Shown piece after piece: positions 1-9,078 of a DNA stretch of 64,000 nucleotides. The DNA comes from Chondrinema litorale. GTDB taxonomy: Bacteria; Bacteroidota; Bacteroidia; Cytophagales; Flammeovirgaceae. The stretch is taken from assembly GCF_026250525.1 (NCBI RefSeq), contig NZ_CP111043.1, forward strand, positions 1,539,421 to 1,603,420, given 5' to 3'. The notes beneath the pieces were generated by a model, which was not told the DNA's origin, searched no databases, and saw only the letters and a program-made list of their open reading frames with translations. The position numbers and the translations under genes were made by a program. Within the stretch, counting starts at the first letter, position 1; every line of letters begins with the position of its first letter.

Positions 1-1629
1 TCTCTAAGAACTGTAATTGCTAAAAAAGGAACTCGTGTTCTTTTCCTCCACAGAAATCACTTTAAGGCGCTTTGCCAAGCTTACGAGGACTTCTTTCATT
101 ATTTTACTGCTGAATTTGGCAGACTGATGCTAAATGATGAATATGCCCATTTTGTAAAGCCAAATACAACTCGCGAAGAAAACTTTATTGCTTCTGATCA
201 AATGTATTCTAGAAAAATAGAAACCATTGATCCACGAGAAGTTATCTCTTGCGATAGCCAAACTCCTATTTACGAAGTGGCTAGAATTATGGGCGAGCAA
301 AAAATCAGTTGCTTGTTTGTAAAAGATCAAGAAGAAAAAATTATTGGTTTTGTAACTGATATTACCCTTAGAGATAAAGTAATAGCCAAGTTACTAGATA
401 TTAATTTGCCTATTCTTGAAGTAATAGACAACCCCATTGTTTCTATTGATGACCAAGCTTTTGTTTATGAGGCAATTTTATTAATGTTTCAAAATAAAAT
501 CAGATACTTATTAATAGAAAAAAATGGTGAAGTTAGTGGAGTAATAAGCAGGAATAGATTATTGAGTGAACAGGCACAGTCTCCATTTGTATTTATACAG
601 TCGGTTAAACTTGCACTTACAGTAGATGAATTAAGGCAAAAGTGGCAGAAAGTACCTGAGATTGTTTTCCAGCTACTAAATAGAGGTGTAAAATCTGAGA
701 TTGTTAATCAAGTTATAACCACTGTTTCTGATGCCATAGCTTTTAAAGTAATTGAAACTGTGATAGAAGAAATGGGCGAACCACCTGCCAAATTTGTATT
801 TATGGTTTTAGGTAGTGAAGGCAGACAGGAACAAACCCTTAAAACAGATCAAGATAATGCTATTATCTACGAAGACAAAGCAAATGAACACAGAGAAGAA
901 GTAAGGGAATATTTCTTGAAATTTTCGGAGAAAGTATCTGGTCATTTAGATTACATAGGCTTTAGCTTTTGTACTGGCGGCTTTATGGCTAAAAATCCTA
1001 AGTGGACACATTCACTCTCTCACTGGAAAAGGAATTACGAAAGCTGGATGGATCAATCTTTACCAGAGACTGTAATGAACTTTTCTATTTTCTTTGATTG
1101 CAGATATATATATGGAGATGAAACAATTCTAGAAGAATTGAAAGATTTCCTTTATGAAAAGCTAGATAAACCTTTAGACAGGTTCTTCTATCATATGGCA
1201 AACATTGCTTTGCAGTTTGAACCACCTCTCACTTTTTTCAGAAACATTAGAACTTTTACACAAGGCTCTCAGCAGGTTTTTAACATTAAAAAAACCATGG
1301 CACCAATCGTAGACCTTGTTAGGGTTTATGCGCTAAAGAATAAGATTTTTAAAACGAATACAGGTGAACGCATTGAAGCTTTAAGAGAAATTGGGATTTT
1401 TACAGAAAAACAATTCCACGAATTAATGCAGGCTTATTATTATCTAATGGGTATGCGCCTCAAAAAACAAGCTACACAAATTAGAAATGATAAAGCAGAA
1501 CCTAACAACTTCATAGACCCAAAAAGTCTCACCAAAATAGAACAGGTTACGCTAAAAGAGGTTTTTAAAGTTATTAAAGACTTTCAGTTGAAAATAAAAA
1601 TAGAGTTTACTAACTCCATTTTCGGTTAA
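1..1629 (+). CDS. cNMP-binding / CBS-pair / DUF294 nucleotidyltransferase protein (5' truncated)
   Basis: The reading frame is already open at base 1, so the N-terminus lies outside the window; the first ATG at 127 is internal. The first 40 or so residues look like the end of a cyclic-nucleotide-binding domain. Two CBS repeats follow (about residues 30-145 from the internal Met). Next is a GlnD-like nucleotidyltransferase domain with GSEGRQEQ and DQDNAII, the usual metal and substrate residues, and a DUF294 C-terminal domain. Proteins of this layout are thought to sense nucleotides and modify a partner, but the substrate is unknown. It is followed by its own terminator. Confidence in the family is high; the specific function is not known. 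Confidence 0.88.
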   Translation, partial: SLRTVIAKKGTRVLFLHRNHFKALCQAYEDFFHYFTAEFGRLMLNDEYAHFVKPNTTREENFIASDQMYSRKIETIDPREVISCDSQTPIYEVARIMGEQKISCLFVKDQEEKIIGFVTDITLRDKVIAKLLDINLPILEVIDNPIVSIDDQAFVYEAILLMFQNKIRYLLIEKNGEVSGVISRNRLLSEQAQSPFVFIQSVKLALTVDELRQKWQKVPEIVFQLLNRGVKSEIVNQVITTVSDAIAFKVIETVIEEMGEPPAKFVFMVLGSEGRQEQTLKTDQDNAIIYEDKANEHREEVREYFLKFSEKVSGHLDYIGFSFCTGGFMAKNPKWTHSLSHWKRNYESWMDQSLPETVMNFSIFFDCRYIYGDETILEELKDFLYEKLDKPLDRFFYHMANIALQFEPPLTFFRNIRTFTQGSQQVFNIKKTMAPIVDLVRVYALKNKIFKTNTGERIEALREIGIFTEKQFHELMQAYYYLMGMRLKKQATQIRNDKAEPNNFIDPKSLTKIEQVTLKEVFKVIKDFQLKIKIEFTNSIFG

Positions 1630-1651
1630 GCACACTCTAACATAAAAACAA

Positions 1652-1680
1652 AAAGCACTTAATTAGTAAGTGCTTTTTTT
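1652..1680 (+). terminator. Rho-independent terminator of the DUF294 gene
   Basis: A 9-bp perfect stem (AAGCACTTA/TAAGTGCTT) with a 5-nt loop is followed directly by a run of T. It starts 22 bases after the stop codon of the upstream gene. Confidence 0.85.
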
Positions 1681-2173
1681 GGTTAGATACAAATCAAGTT
1701 TATAAAAATTACTTTGCAATTTGCATTAGGAACATATCAGTGCTTTATGTGTTGGTATCTGTTAAGATTAAGGCTGCATTGACTTTAATTGAACATTGTA
1801 CTTTATATAATAATTAGCGTGAACTTCAATTAAACATAATTGACTTATAGCTATACTTTAGTTTTCTACTAAATATGCTCTCCCCATTTCACAAGAAGTT
1901 TTACTTTCCCAATTTTAATCTCGACTACATACTTCATGACATTACTTGAAAAAATCAGTTTTTGTAAATTCTGATTACCTGCTCTAGCTCGTGTGAATAT
2001 ACTCTTACAAACGAATCTTTTAATGAGGGTTGATTTTGATTTTTCATAGTTTAAAAAGTTTTAAAGGATTTTCTCAAAAGAGATATGTCAAATTTGAGAG
2101 TTATAATCGAGACTTTTCTTGCAGTTTCCCCTCATATATCAGCAATGTAACTTTTATAGAAAAATCAACAAAT
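1681..2173. other. Intergenic stretch with no recognised gene
   Basis: About 490 AT-rich bases separate two terminators that face each other. I see no open frame of useful length, no tRNA-like fold and no clear repeat. It could hold remnants of decayed genes, but nothing in it can be named. Confidence 0.5.
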
Positions 2174-2200
2174 AAAAAAAAGCTTATCTAACAATAAGCT
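2174..2200 (-). terminator. Rho-independent terminator of the isomerase gene (minus strand)
   Basis: A 7-bp stem (AGCTTAT/ATAAGCT) with a 6-nt loop. On the minus strand it is followed by seven T. It lies just past the stop codon of the gene at 2229-3149. A T run is also present on the plus strand, so it may work both ways. Confidence 0.75.
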
Positions 2201-2228
2201 CTTTTTTAAATATGAAAAAAAAATGATT

Positions 2229-3149
2229 TTACATAAATTTATCAACAGTAGCATAAGCATCAATTACTGCCATATCACCTTCTTTTCCAGATTTTGAGTT
2301 GCCATGTTCCATTCCAAATATGCCATCAAATCCTTTTTCATGTACATGTTTAAAAATATTTTTATAGTTGATTTCTCCTGTAGTTGGCTCTTTTCTACCC
2401 GGATTATCACCTATTTGGAAATATCCGATTTCTTCCCAAGCCAAATCAATATTTGGAATAATATTGCCCTCTGTGATCTGCTGGTGGTATATATCGAACA
2501 AAATTTTACAAGATGGACTGTTTACAGCTCGACAAACTTCGTATCCCTGAGGTATTTTACTCAAAAACATTCCAGGATGATTAAAGAAATTAAGTGGCTC
2601 CAAAACCATTACTATTCCATGCGGTTCTAGAATATCGCAAGCTCTTCTTAAAGATTCTACCACATTAGCAGTTTGGTATCCCATTTCCTTTCTAAGATCT
2701 ACATAACCTGGAACAACCGTAACCCATTTAGCATTAACTCGCTTTGCAACTTCTACAGAATCTTGTATATCTTTTAAAAATTCTTCTCTTTTATCTTTAT
2801 CTCCGCTTGTAAGGTTTGGCTCATTCCAATAAATATTGTGTGCAACAAATACACCCATCTCCATTCCACTTGCGTCGAGCTGTTTTGCAATTTTTTCTTG
2901 AGTTGCTTTATCACGCCCCTTCATCCCATTGTCTTCTATCGCTTTAAAGCCCATATCGGCCATAAATTTTAACTGATCAAATAAATCTTCTCCTGCTGCA
3001 TTTTTAAACATGCCAAAATGAGGCGCATATTTTAAGTTAAAACTATGCTTTACTCTTTTCGATGATTCTTTTGCTAGAATTGTTCCTCCTGAAATACCTG
3101 CTGTAACTGCTCCTAATGCACTGTTTCGTATAAAATTTCTTCTTTTCAT
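2229..3149 (-). CDS. Tat-exported sugar phosphate isomerase/epimerase (hydroxypyruvate isomerase-like TIM barrel)
   Basis: This is a 306-residue protein of the xylose-isomerase-like TIM-barrel family. The start is placed at the ATG at 3149, because the protein then begins with a twin-arginine signal (MKRRNFIRNS followed by a small hydrophobic stretch), a form common in exported Bacteroidota sugar isomerases; an upstream in-frame start exists at 3200. Conserved features include VLEPLN and the later LFDIYHQQ, where the family places a metal-binding Glu and His, and a C-terminal GMEHGNS. It probably acts on a keto-sugar or hydroxypyruvate-like compound in the periplasm. It stands alone, divergent from the oxidoreductase gene. 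The exact substrate cannot be told. Confidence 0.85.
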   Translation of the reverse strand: MKRRNFIRNSALGAVTAGISGGTILAKESSKRVKHSFNLKYAPHFGMFKNAAGEDLFDQLKFMADMGFKAIEDNGMKGRDKATQEKIAKQLDASGMEMGVFVAHNIYWNEPNLTSGDKDKREEFLKDIQDSVEVAKRVNAKWVTVVPGYVDLRKEMGYQTANVVESLRRACDILEPHGIVMVLEPLNFFNHPGMFLSKIPQGYEVCRAVNSPSCKILFDIYHQQITEGNIIPNIDLAWEEIGYFQIGDNPGRKEPTTGEINYKNIFKHVHEKGFDGIFGMEHGNSKSGKEGDMAVIDAYATVDKFM

Positions 3150-3405
3150 GTTTACTAAACTTTTTTGTTCTTCTATAAATCTAGGAAAATTTATGATCAC
3201 AGATTAACACCCTTACTTGAATAAGGGCAAATCCTGACCAAATGAGCGTAATTAATGGTTAAAAGAATCAGTTAAATATCTTCCAAAATCATTACAATAG
3301 CTATCATAGATGTGTTCAATGTTTAGAAAAAAGAATACTATCTGGTATTGATCAAAAAAAATCATTTGATTTGAATTGCTAAATTGGATAAAAACAACAC
3401 AAATT

Positions 3406-4380
3406 ATGAAAGCTGCAATTTTTGATACACTTGGACTTCCAGAAGATGTACTACAAATAAAAGACATTCCTCTACCTGAACCTGAAAAAGGGCAGATTAG
3501 AATTAAGATAACTTGTAGTAACATCAATCCTTCTGATATAATGTTTGTACAAGGTTTATATGGAATTAGACCTCAATTACCATCGGGAGCAGGTTTTGAA
3601 GGAGTTGGTATTGTTAATAAGTGTGGTACAAATGTTCAGTTAAAAGAAGGTATAAGAGTAAGTTTTACAGGCATTGGAAGTTGGGCTGAGTATATTATAG
3701 TAAATGTGAATGATGCTATTCCAGTACCTGATAGCATTCCAGACGAAGTTGCTTGCCAGCTTTTTGTAAACCCATTTGCAGCATTCTCTTTATTACATGA
3801 AGCTAACTTACAGGCTGGAGAATTTTTATTATTAACAGCTGGAGGATCTACATTTAGTCAGTTAGTTGTACAAATCGCAGCTCAAAAAGGCATTAAAACT
3901 ATTTGTACTGTAAGAAAAGATATTCAAATTGAACAACTAAAAAAGCTAGGTGCATTTGCTGTAATCAATACAGAAACAGAAACTTTAGCAAAAAAAGTAA
4001 TGGAGCTCACTGAGAACAAAGGAGTTTCTGTGTGTATGGATGCTGTTGGTGGAGAACTAGCTGGTAAAGCTTTGCAGAGTTTAAAAAGAGGAGGAAAAGT
4101 GCTTGTTTATGGCATGTTAAGTCTTAAAGAAAGTTTAATACACAATGGATTAATGATTTTTAAAAATCTAAAAATTGAAGGCTTCTGGTTATCTAGCTGG
4201 CTCAGAGAAGCAGATAAACAAACGATTCAATCTGTTGCTGCTGAAGTTATTCAAGCTTTCAGTTCGCAAACTTTAAAAATGCATGTTGAAAAACAATATA
4301 CAATTGATGAAATTAAGGAAGCTGTTAAAACAGCAGATAGCCAAGGTAGAAAGGGCAAAATATTAATTTCTTTCAAATAG
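3406..4380 (+). CDS. Zinc-free medium-chain dehydrogenase/reductase (quinone or enoyl reductase type)
   Basis: A 324-residue medium-chain reductase. The start at 3406 gives the standard family N-terminus (MKAAIFDTLG); an in-frame start 30 bases upstream is less likely. The N-terminal GroES-like domain contains NINPSDIMFVQGLYG, typical of quinone oxidoreductase and mitochondrial-type enoyl reductases. It is followed by a Rossmann domain with a glycine-rich turn (LTAGGSTFSQLVVQIA, around residue 145) that would bind NADPH. No structural-zinc cysteine cluster is visible. The enzyme should reduce an activated double bond or a quinone. The next gene follows after 37 bases and may be co-transcribed. 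Confidence 0.88.
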   Translation: MKAAIFDTLGLPEDVLQIKDIPLPEPEKGQIRIKITCSNINPSDIMFVQGLYGIRPQLPSGAGFEGVGIVNKCGTNVQLKEGIRVSFTGIGSWAEYIIVNVNDAIPVPDSIPDEVACQLFVNPFAAFSLLHEANLQAGEFLLLTAGGSTFSQLVVQIAAQKGIKTICTVRKDIQIEQLKKLGAFAVINTETETLAKKVMELTENKGVSVCMDAVGGELAGKALQSLKRGGKVLVYGMLSLKESLIHNGLMIFKNLKIEGFWLSSWLREADKQTIQSVAAEVIQAFSSQTLKMHVEKQYTIDEIKEAVKTADSQGRKGKILISFK

Positions 4381-4417
4381 ATAATAGATTAACAAAGCCT
4401 TTTCAAACAGTTTTACA

Positions 4418-5308
4418 TTGGAATTTTCAGAAAATACAAAAAAATATTTCAAGCTTGCACTGAAGCTGTCTATTACTTCAGTTGCTCTGTATTTTGTATT
4501 CAGAAAGGTTGACTTTCAAGAAATAGTTAAGGTATTTACTACAGTACAACCGTGGTGGCTATTTCTTAGTTTTTTATCTTTCAACGTATCAAAAATAATT
4601 GCCTCGTTCCGTATAAAGCACTTCTATGAGGCCTGTGGAGTAAGCTTAAGCAGTCTTTATAATATTAAGCTACATTATCTTGGTATGTTTTATAATTTGT
4701 TTTTACCCGGTAGCATTGGAGGAGATGGTTATAAAGTTTATCTGCTTAAAAAAGACAATGATACAGTAAAAACAAAACATTTAATAAGCGGGACATTACT
4801 AGATCGCCTCAGTGGTTTAGCTATACTATTTTTGCTTACATGTGTATTTGTTTACCAAAGTGCCTTTTCAGAAGAAATTCCTTATTTGAATTTACTTTCT
4901 ATAATTGGTGGCGTATTAGTTATTCCTGGCTTCTATATTTTTTGCAGAATACTTTTCCCTGTATTTAATGCTAAATTCTTGGTTACTCTACACCTTTCTG
5001 TATGGGTACAATTACTACAAGTTGCTTGTGCTTTAACCCTACTGTATTCATTAGGTATTTTTGAAAATCTAATGGATTACCTCACTCTGTTTGAGGTTTC
5101 GTCAGTTGTAGCAGTGCTTCCTTTTACAGCAGGAGGAGTTGGTGCTCGTGAACTTGTATTTCTTTATGGTACTCAATATTTAAATATTGAAGAAGCAAGT
5201 GCAGTTGCTTTTGCATTATTGTTCTTCGGAATTACAGCTGCTACCTCATTTATCGGATTGTTTTTCTCATATGATATTGATCGTATTAAGACCAAAGAAA
5301 GCAACTGA
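4418..5308 (+). CDS. Lysylphosphatidylglycerol synthase TM-region / UPF0104 membrane protein
   Basis: A 296-residue integral membrane protein with about seven to eight hydrophobic segments, of the YbhN/AglD family. That family shares the flippase-like membrane half of lysyl-phosphatidylglycerol synthase but lacks the catalytic soluble half. Typical family motifs are present: NLFLPGSIGGDGYK near residue 95 and PFTAGGVGARE near residue 225. The start is a TTG at 4418; no ATG occurs before the conserved part. Such proteins are linked to lipid or lipid-linked glycan transport, but the cargo here is unknown. The upstream reductase lies 37 bases away, so they may form an operon. Confidence 0.85.
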   Translation: MEFSENTKKYFKLALKLSITSVALYFVFRKVDFQEIVKVFTTVQPWWLFLSFLSFNVSKIIASFRIKHFYEACGVSLSSLYNIKLHYLGMFYNLFLPGSIGGDGYKVYLLKKDNDTVKTKHLISGTLLDRLSGLAILFLLTCVFVYQSAFSEEIPYLNLLSIIGGVLVIPGFYIFCRILFPVFNAKFLVTLHLSVWVQLLQVACALTLLYSLGIFENLMDYLTLFEVSSVVAVLPFTAGGVGARELVFLYGTQYLNIEEASAVAFALLFFGITAATSFIGLFFSYDIDRIKTKESN

Positions 5309-5440
5309 TCTCTCCATCCATTCACCTGAAAAAACCGAATATTTATCGAAGTTAAAATCAAAAAAACTAAGGATTCTAAAGGTTTATCGAAAAAAATTAT
5401 AGGTATATCGAAGCTTTATAAAAACTAGATTTAGTCTCTA

Positions 5441-5448
5441 TATATTTG
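5441..5448 (+). promoter_or_regulatory. Promoter -7 element for the 5455-5564 RNA
   Basis: TATATTTG matches the Bacteroidota -7 consensus TAnnTTTG. A good TTTG at -33 is not seen, only TTTA at a slightly long spacing. The second RNA copy has TATTATTG in the equivalent place. Confidence 0.5.
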
Positions 5449-5454
5449 TATCAT

Positions 5455-5564
5455 ATCGGAATGGGAAAACTACCCATTTTGATTTAAGTAGGATATTTTA
5501 AGGATTATTTGGTTTAATTGTTAAAGCTAAGAGCTCACTCCGATTCGGGGTGAGTTCTTTTTTT
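5455..5564 (+). ncRNA. Candidate structured small RNA, family copy A
   Basis: A 40-base stretch (5486-5525) is identical to the reverse complement of 14248-14287. In both places it lies between a small 5' hairpin (here AATGGG/CCCATT, 5460-5478) and a 27-base terminator hairpin (5531-5557) followed by T7. Between the copies the terminator hairpin changes one base pair from C-G to A-U and several pairs between G-C, G-U and A-U without breaking the stem. This is covariation, as expected of a real RNA. It ends 136 bases upstream of the YfhO-like gene in the same direction, so it could be a free small RNA or a terminated leader. I recognise no known family. Confidence 0.7.
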
Positions 5565-5699
5565 ATACCCATTTTTATATTTTTTTAACTTATTATCAGG
5601 CTTAATTCGATATGTTTAGTCTGCGCCATTGATAAATTTTATCTAAATTCGCCTGTATTTCAAAAAGGCTCATCTTATTGCCGAAACAATTTTTTTTTC

Positions 5700-8216
5700 A
5701 TGAAGCAATTGAAATTTTCCAGTATACTTCCTTATATAATAAGCATTATTGCATTTTACCTTGCCACCCTTACTTACTTCTATCCTGAACTTGTAGATGA
5801 TAAAAGCCTGGCACAAACTGATATTGTACAGTTTGAAGGTATGTCTAAGAGATCTGTTGATTACAAAAAATCGCACGATGGTGAACAGGCTCTTTGGAAT
5901 GATGCTATGTTTTCTGGTTTACCAGATTATTTAATTGCTACTGGTGTTCCAGAAGCAGCTTTATTAACTCTAAAGCAAATTACTCATGGCTTTATCAGCA
6001 AAAAAACTTCTGCTCATTTGCTGTTTATGTACATGTTCTGCTTTTGGATATTGCTTTTAAGCTTTGATGTAAACCCGTGGTTGGCATTAATAGGCTCACT
6101 AGCATTTACTTTTTCCTCCTACAATATAATTAATATAGAAGCCGGGCACGTCACAAAATCGTGGGCAATTGGCTATTCTGCACTGGTCTTAGCTGGGATT
6201 CATCTCATTTTTAGAAAAAAATTATTACTAGGCTTTGCAATTCTCGCTCTCGGGCTTTCACTCCAAATTGGTGCACCTCACTATCAAATAACCTTTTATC
6301 TAGTATTTGTTTGCCTAGCTTATTCTATAAGCGAATTAATATTTGCTGTAAAAAATAATGAAATACACATGTTTGCCAAGCAAGCAGGTATTATGGTAAT
6401 TGCTATTCTTCTTGCTTTCGGTACGGCCGTTGGTAGACTATGGATGGTGAAAGAATATACTCCATACTCTATGCGTGGTGAGAAGCAACTTACTTCAACA
6501 GACACAGAAAGTGGAGAACAGAAAAATGAAGGTTTAGAAAAAGAATATGCGTTTAATTGGAGTCAAGGTAAAATGGAAACCTTTACGCTTTTAATCCCAT
6601 ATTTTTATGGAGGTAGTAGTGGAGAATCTTTGCAAGCAGGCAGCAATGTTTATGATACCATATCCAAACTTTTTGGCAAACAACAGGCAGATAAATTGGT
6701 AGGTGTTGGGCCAGTTGTTCCATTATATCATGGTGATCAGATGTTTACAGCAGGTCCATTGTATATGGGAGCTATTGTCTGTTTTCTATTTATTTTAGCT
6801 ATGCTAACTTTACCAGACAGAATGCGCTGGTGGATATTAGCAGGAGCAATTATTTCGATGATGTTCGCTTGGGGTAAAAACCTTTCCTTTTTCAATTACT
6901 TCTTATTTGATTACTTCCCTGGGTTTAACAAATTCCGTTCTGTATCGATGGCATTAAGTATGACCATGATGCTAATGCCTCTTGCAGGAATTCTTGCTTT
7001 ACAAAAACTACTTGAGACAAAGCTAACTGATGAGCTTAAAAAGAACTTGTTTATAGCTGTCGGAGTAACAGCAGGCTTAGCACTATTCTTTGCGGTTTTT
7101 GGAGGAATGAGCTCATTTAACACCGCTAAAGATGCTAGCTTTCCACAGAGATTAGGAGTAAACGATCAAAATGCGGCTGATGCTTTAATTAAAGCACTTC
7201 GTGACGATCGACTTGCATTTATGAGAAAAGATGCTTTCCGTTCTGCATTTTTAATTGTACTTGCTGGTGCAATCTTGTATTTCACTATGCTTGGTAAATT
7301 AAGCAAAAATGTGGCATTAGGTATTCTAGGTGTTGTAATGATTGGTGATGTTTGGCTTGTAGGTCATCGTTACCTATATCCTGAAATGTTTAAGAAAAAT
7401 GCTGTAAAACAGGCTCATCAAAAAACACCTGCAGACGATACCATTTTAAAAGATAAAGACCCACATTATAGGGTTTTAACATTAGGTAGTTTTAGCCAGG
7501 AAGCTCAAACTTCTTATTATCACAAATCACTAGGAGGTTATTTTGCTGCCAAAATGATGCGTTATAATGACCTTATAGAACGAGAGTTATATCCTGAGCA
7601 AAACGTGATTATCGGGTCTCTAAGAGGTGGAAAACTGCCTAATTTTTCAGAAACACCTGCCATCAATATGTTAAATGCGAAATACATTAAGTATGGAAAT
7701 GAAGCTAATCAGGTAATTGAAAATTCAAAAGCTTTAGGAAATGCTTGGTTTGTAAGCAAAGTTGTAGAAGTAAGCTCTGCTGATGAAGCAATTGCTGAAG
7801 TAAACAGCATTAATCCCGATCAAGAGGCAGTTATCAACACATCTGATTTTAAAACAAGTAAAACAAATTACTCATTAGATAGTGCCGCTAATATTCAGTT
7901 GCAAAGTTATTCCCAAAGAGAAATCATTTATACAAGTGAAAATAGCAAAGATGGATTAGCTGTATTTTCTGAGATTCACTATCCTAAAGGATGGACAGCA
8001 ACAATAGATGGAAATGAAGCTGAAATATTAAGAGTTAACTATGTATTGAGAGCACTTGAAGTTCCTGCTGGTAAACACGAAATTAAGTTTAGTTTTAATC
8101 CTGATTCTTATGTAATTGGAGCTAATATTACTTCTATTAGTGGAATTTTAGTAGCTATAATTGTAGTAGTAGCACTATTATTTTCAGGATATAAAGCCTT
8201 TATAAAACAAGACTAA
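5700..8216 (+). CDS. YfhO-family large membrane protein
   Basis: An 838-residue protein with a dozen or so hydrophobic segments in its first 560 residues and a soluble C-terminal region of about 270 residues. The layout and motifs (DIVQFEGM near residue 40, SYNIINIEAGHVTKSWA near residue 140) fit the YfhO family, membrane proteins of the GT-C glycosyltransferase type that in Firmicutes decorate wall polymers with sugars. The C-terminal end (GWTATIDGNEA, then FSFNPDSYVIG) is a beta domain followed by a last membrane helix. The natural substrate in Bacteroidota is not established. The stop codon directly abuts the convergent gene at 8217. Confidence 0.85.
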   Translation: MKQLKFSSILPYIISIIAFYLATLTYFYPELVDDKSLAQTDIVQFEGMSKRSVDYKKSHDGEQALWNDAMFSGLPDYLIATGVPEAALLTLKQITHGFISKKTSAHLLFMYMFCFWILLLSFDVNPWLALIGSLAFTFSSYNIINIEAGHVTKSWAIGYSALVLAGIHLIFRKKLLLGFAILALGLSLQIGAPHYQITFYLVFVCLAYSISELIFAVKNNEIHMFAKQAGIMVIAILLAFGTAVGRLWMVKEYTPYSMRGEKQLTSTDTESGEQKNEGLEKEYAFNWSQGKMETFTLLIPYFYGGSSGESLQAGSNVYDTISKLFGKQQADKLVGVGPVVPLYHGDQMFTAGPLYMGAIVCFLFILAMLTLPDRMRWWILAGAIISMMFAWGKNLSFFNYFLFDYFPGFNKFRSVSMALSMTMMLMPLAGILALQKLLETKLTDELKKNLFIAVGVTAGLALFFAVFGGMSSFNTAKDASFPQRLGVNDQNAADALIKALRDDRLAFMRKDAFRSAFLIVLAGAILYFTMLGKLSKNVALGILGVVMIGDVWLVGHRYLYPEMFKKNAVKQAHQKTPADDTILKDKDPHYRVLTLGSFSQEAQTSYYHKSLGGYFAAKMMRYNDLIERELYPEQNVIIGSLRGGKLPNFSETPAINMLNAKYIKYGNEANQVIENSKALGNAWFVSKVVEVSSADEAIAEVNSINPDQEAVINTSDFKTSKTNYSLDSAANIQLQSYSQREIIYTSENSKDGLAVFSEIHYPKGWTATIDGNEAEILRVNYVLRALEVPAGKHEIKFSFNPDSYVIGANITSISGILVAIIVVVALLFSGYKAFIKQD

Positions 8217-8906
8217 TTATAATTCAGCAGCAATTGTCTGAATACTTTCATTAAAATCTGACAGGTAGTTTTCAATTTTTCCTGAGAGCAATCTTAAATA
8301 TGCATCACTCGAAAAGTCTATGTCTGCCTGTCCGATTTCTAATGCTGCCATGGTTAATCTAGCATACAAAAGATCATGTAGTTTTACAGGGCCATTGGGT
8401 GTCATTGTAGATAATCTTGCCGCCGCAGATAATTGTTTATTCGCCTTTAATATAGTTTTTGAAAGATTTTTCCATTGAGGTTCAAAAGCAGGAACACCAA
8501 TTACTGCAGTCGAAATTTTTAAAATTACTTTTAATACTTTCATTGAGGTCAAAATCTCACCACTATAATACCCAATATCAAAAGCGATTTTTTCTGGAGA
8601 TAAATCAGAAAGCTTTTCATCAAATCCACTATAACACATTCTAGCCCAAGAAAAATAAGCCTCAGGAAATTCTGGTGGTGGCATCATATGAATTCTTGCC
8701 TTATTCGCTGTATTTTGCACTGAAAGCACATCAGCTACTGCAACTCCGGTTTGAGTTTTTAACTCCTGCATTTCTGCAGTTACTCTTTCTAATAAGGTCG
8801 GATGTGGAAAATTTACGTAATGACCCAATAATTCTACAGCATTAAAATAACTACCAGACCATGTTGCTTTATAACCAGCTAAAAAATATTCTTTTACTAA
8901 AATCAT
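8217..8906 (-). CDS. Conserved hypothetical protein, mostly helical, soluble
   Basis: I do not recognise this 229-residue protein. It has no signal peptide and no membrane segment. It looks largely alpha-helical, with a proline-rich turn MMPPPEFPEAYFSW near residue 75 and many conserved-looking aromatic residues. It is convergent with the YfhO-family gene, with no bases between the two stop codons. It is divergent from carB, about 170 bases away. A cytoplasmic role is likely, but no activity can be named. Confidence 0.7.
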   Translation of the reverse strand: MILVKEYFLAGYKATWSGSYFNAVELLGHYVNFPHPTLLERVTAEMQELKTQTGVAVADVLSVQNTANKARIHMMPPPEFPEAYFSWARMCYSGFDEKLSDLSPEKIAFDIGYYSGEILTSMKVLKVILKISTAVIGVPAFEPQWKNLSKTILKANKQLSAAARLSTMTPNGPVKLHDLLYARLTMAALEIGQADIDFSSDAYLRLLSGKIENYLSDFNESIQTIAAEL

Positions 8907-9032
8907 ATTTAAATTTTCCTGAACACTAACCTAACGCCTGCAATAAACCATTGTTTTTATGTAAAAGCATTTAATATTACCATATTGTTAAGATTCTTTT
9001 AGTGCTTATTTCCAAAAGCAAGCTCCGGTTTA

Positions 9033-9040
9033 TACCTTTG
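9033..9040 (+). promoter_or_regulatory. Promoter -7 element upstream of carB
   Basis: TACCTTTG matches TAnnTTTG. Transcription would start near 9047. That leaves about 30 bases of leader before the ATG at 9079 and argues against the TTG at 9049 as start. The -33 element is weak. Confidence 0.5.
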
Positions 9041-9078
9041 CACCCAATTTGAGCATACGTATAACCAACCATAGAAAA

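Noticed and set aside
130..330. Minus-strand frame within the DUF294 gene
   Set aside because: Shadow of the real plus-strand gene with no family features; the same holds for the other short frames opposite or inside clear genes.
9049..9078. TTG at 9049 as carB start
   Set aside because: It would begin almost at the predicted transcription start; the ATG at 9079 gives the conserved CarB N-terminus.
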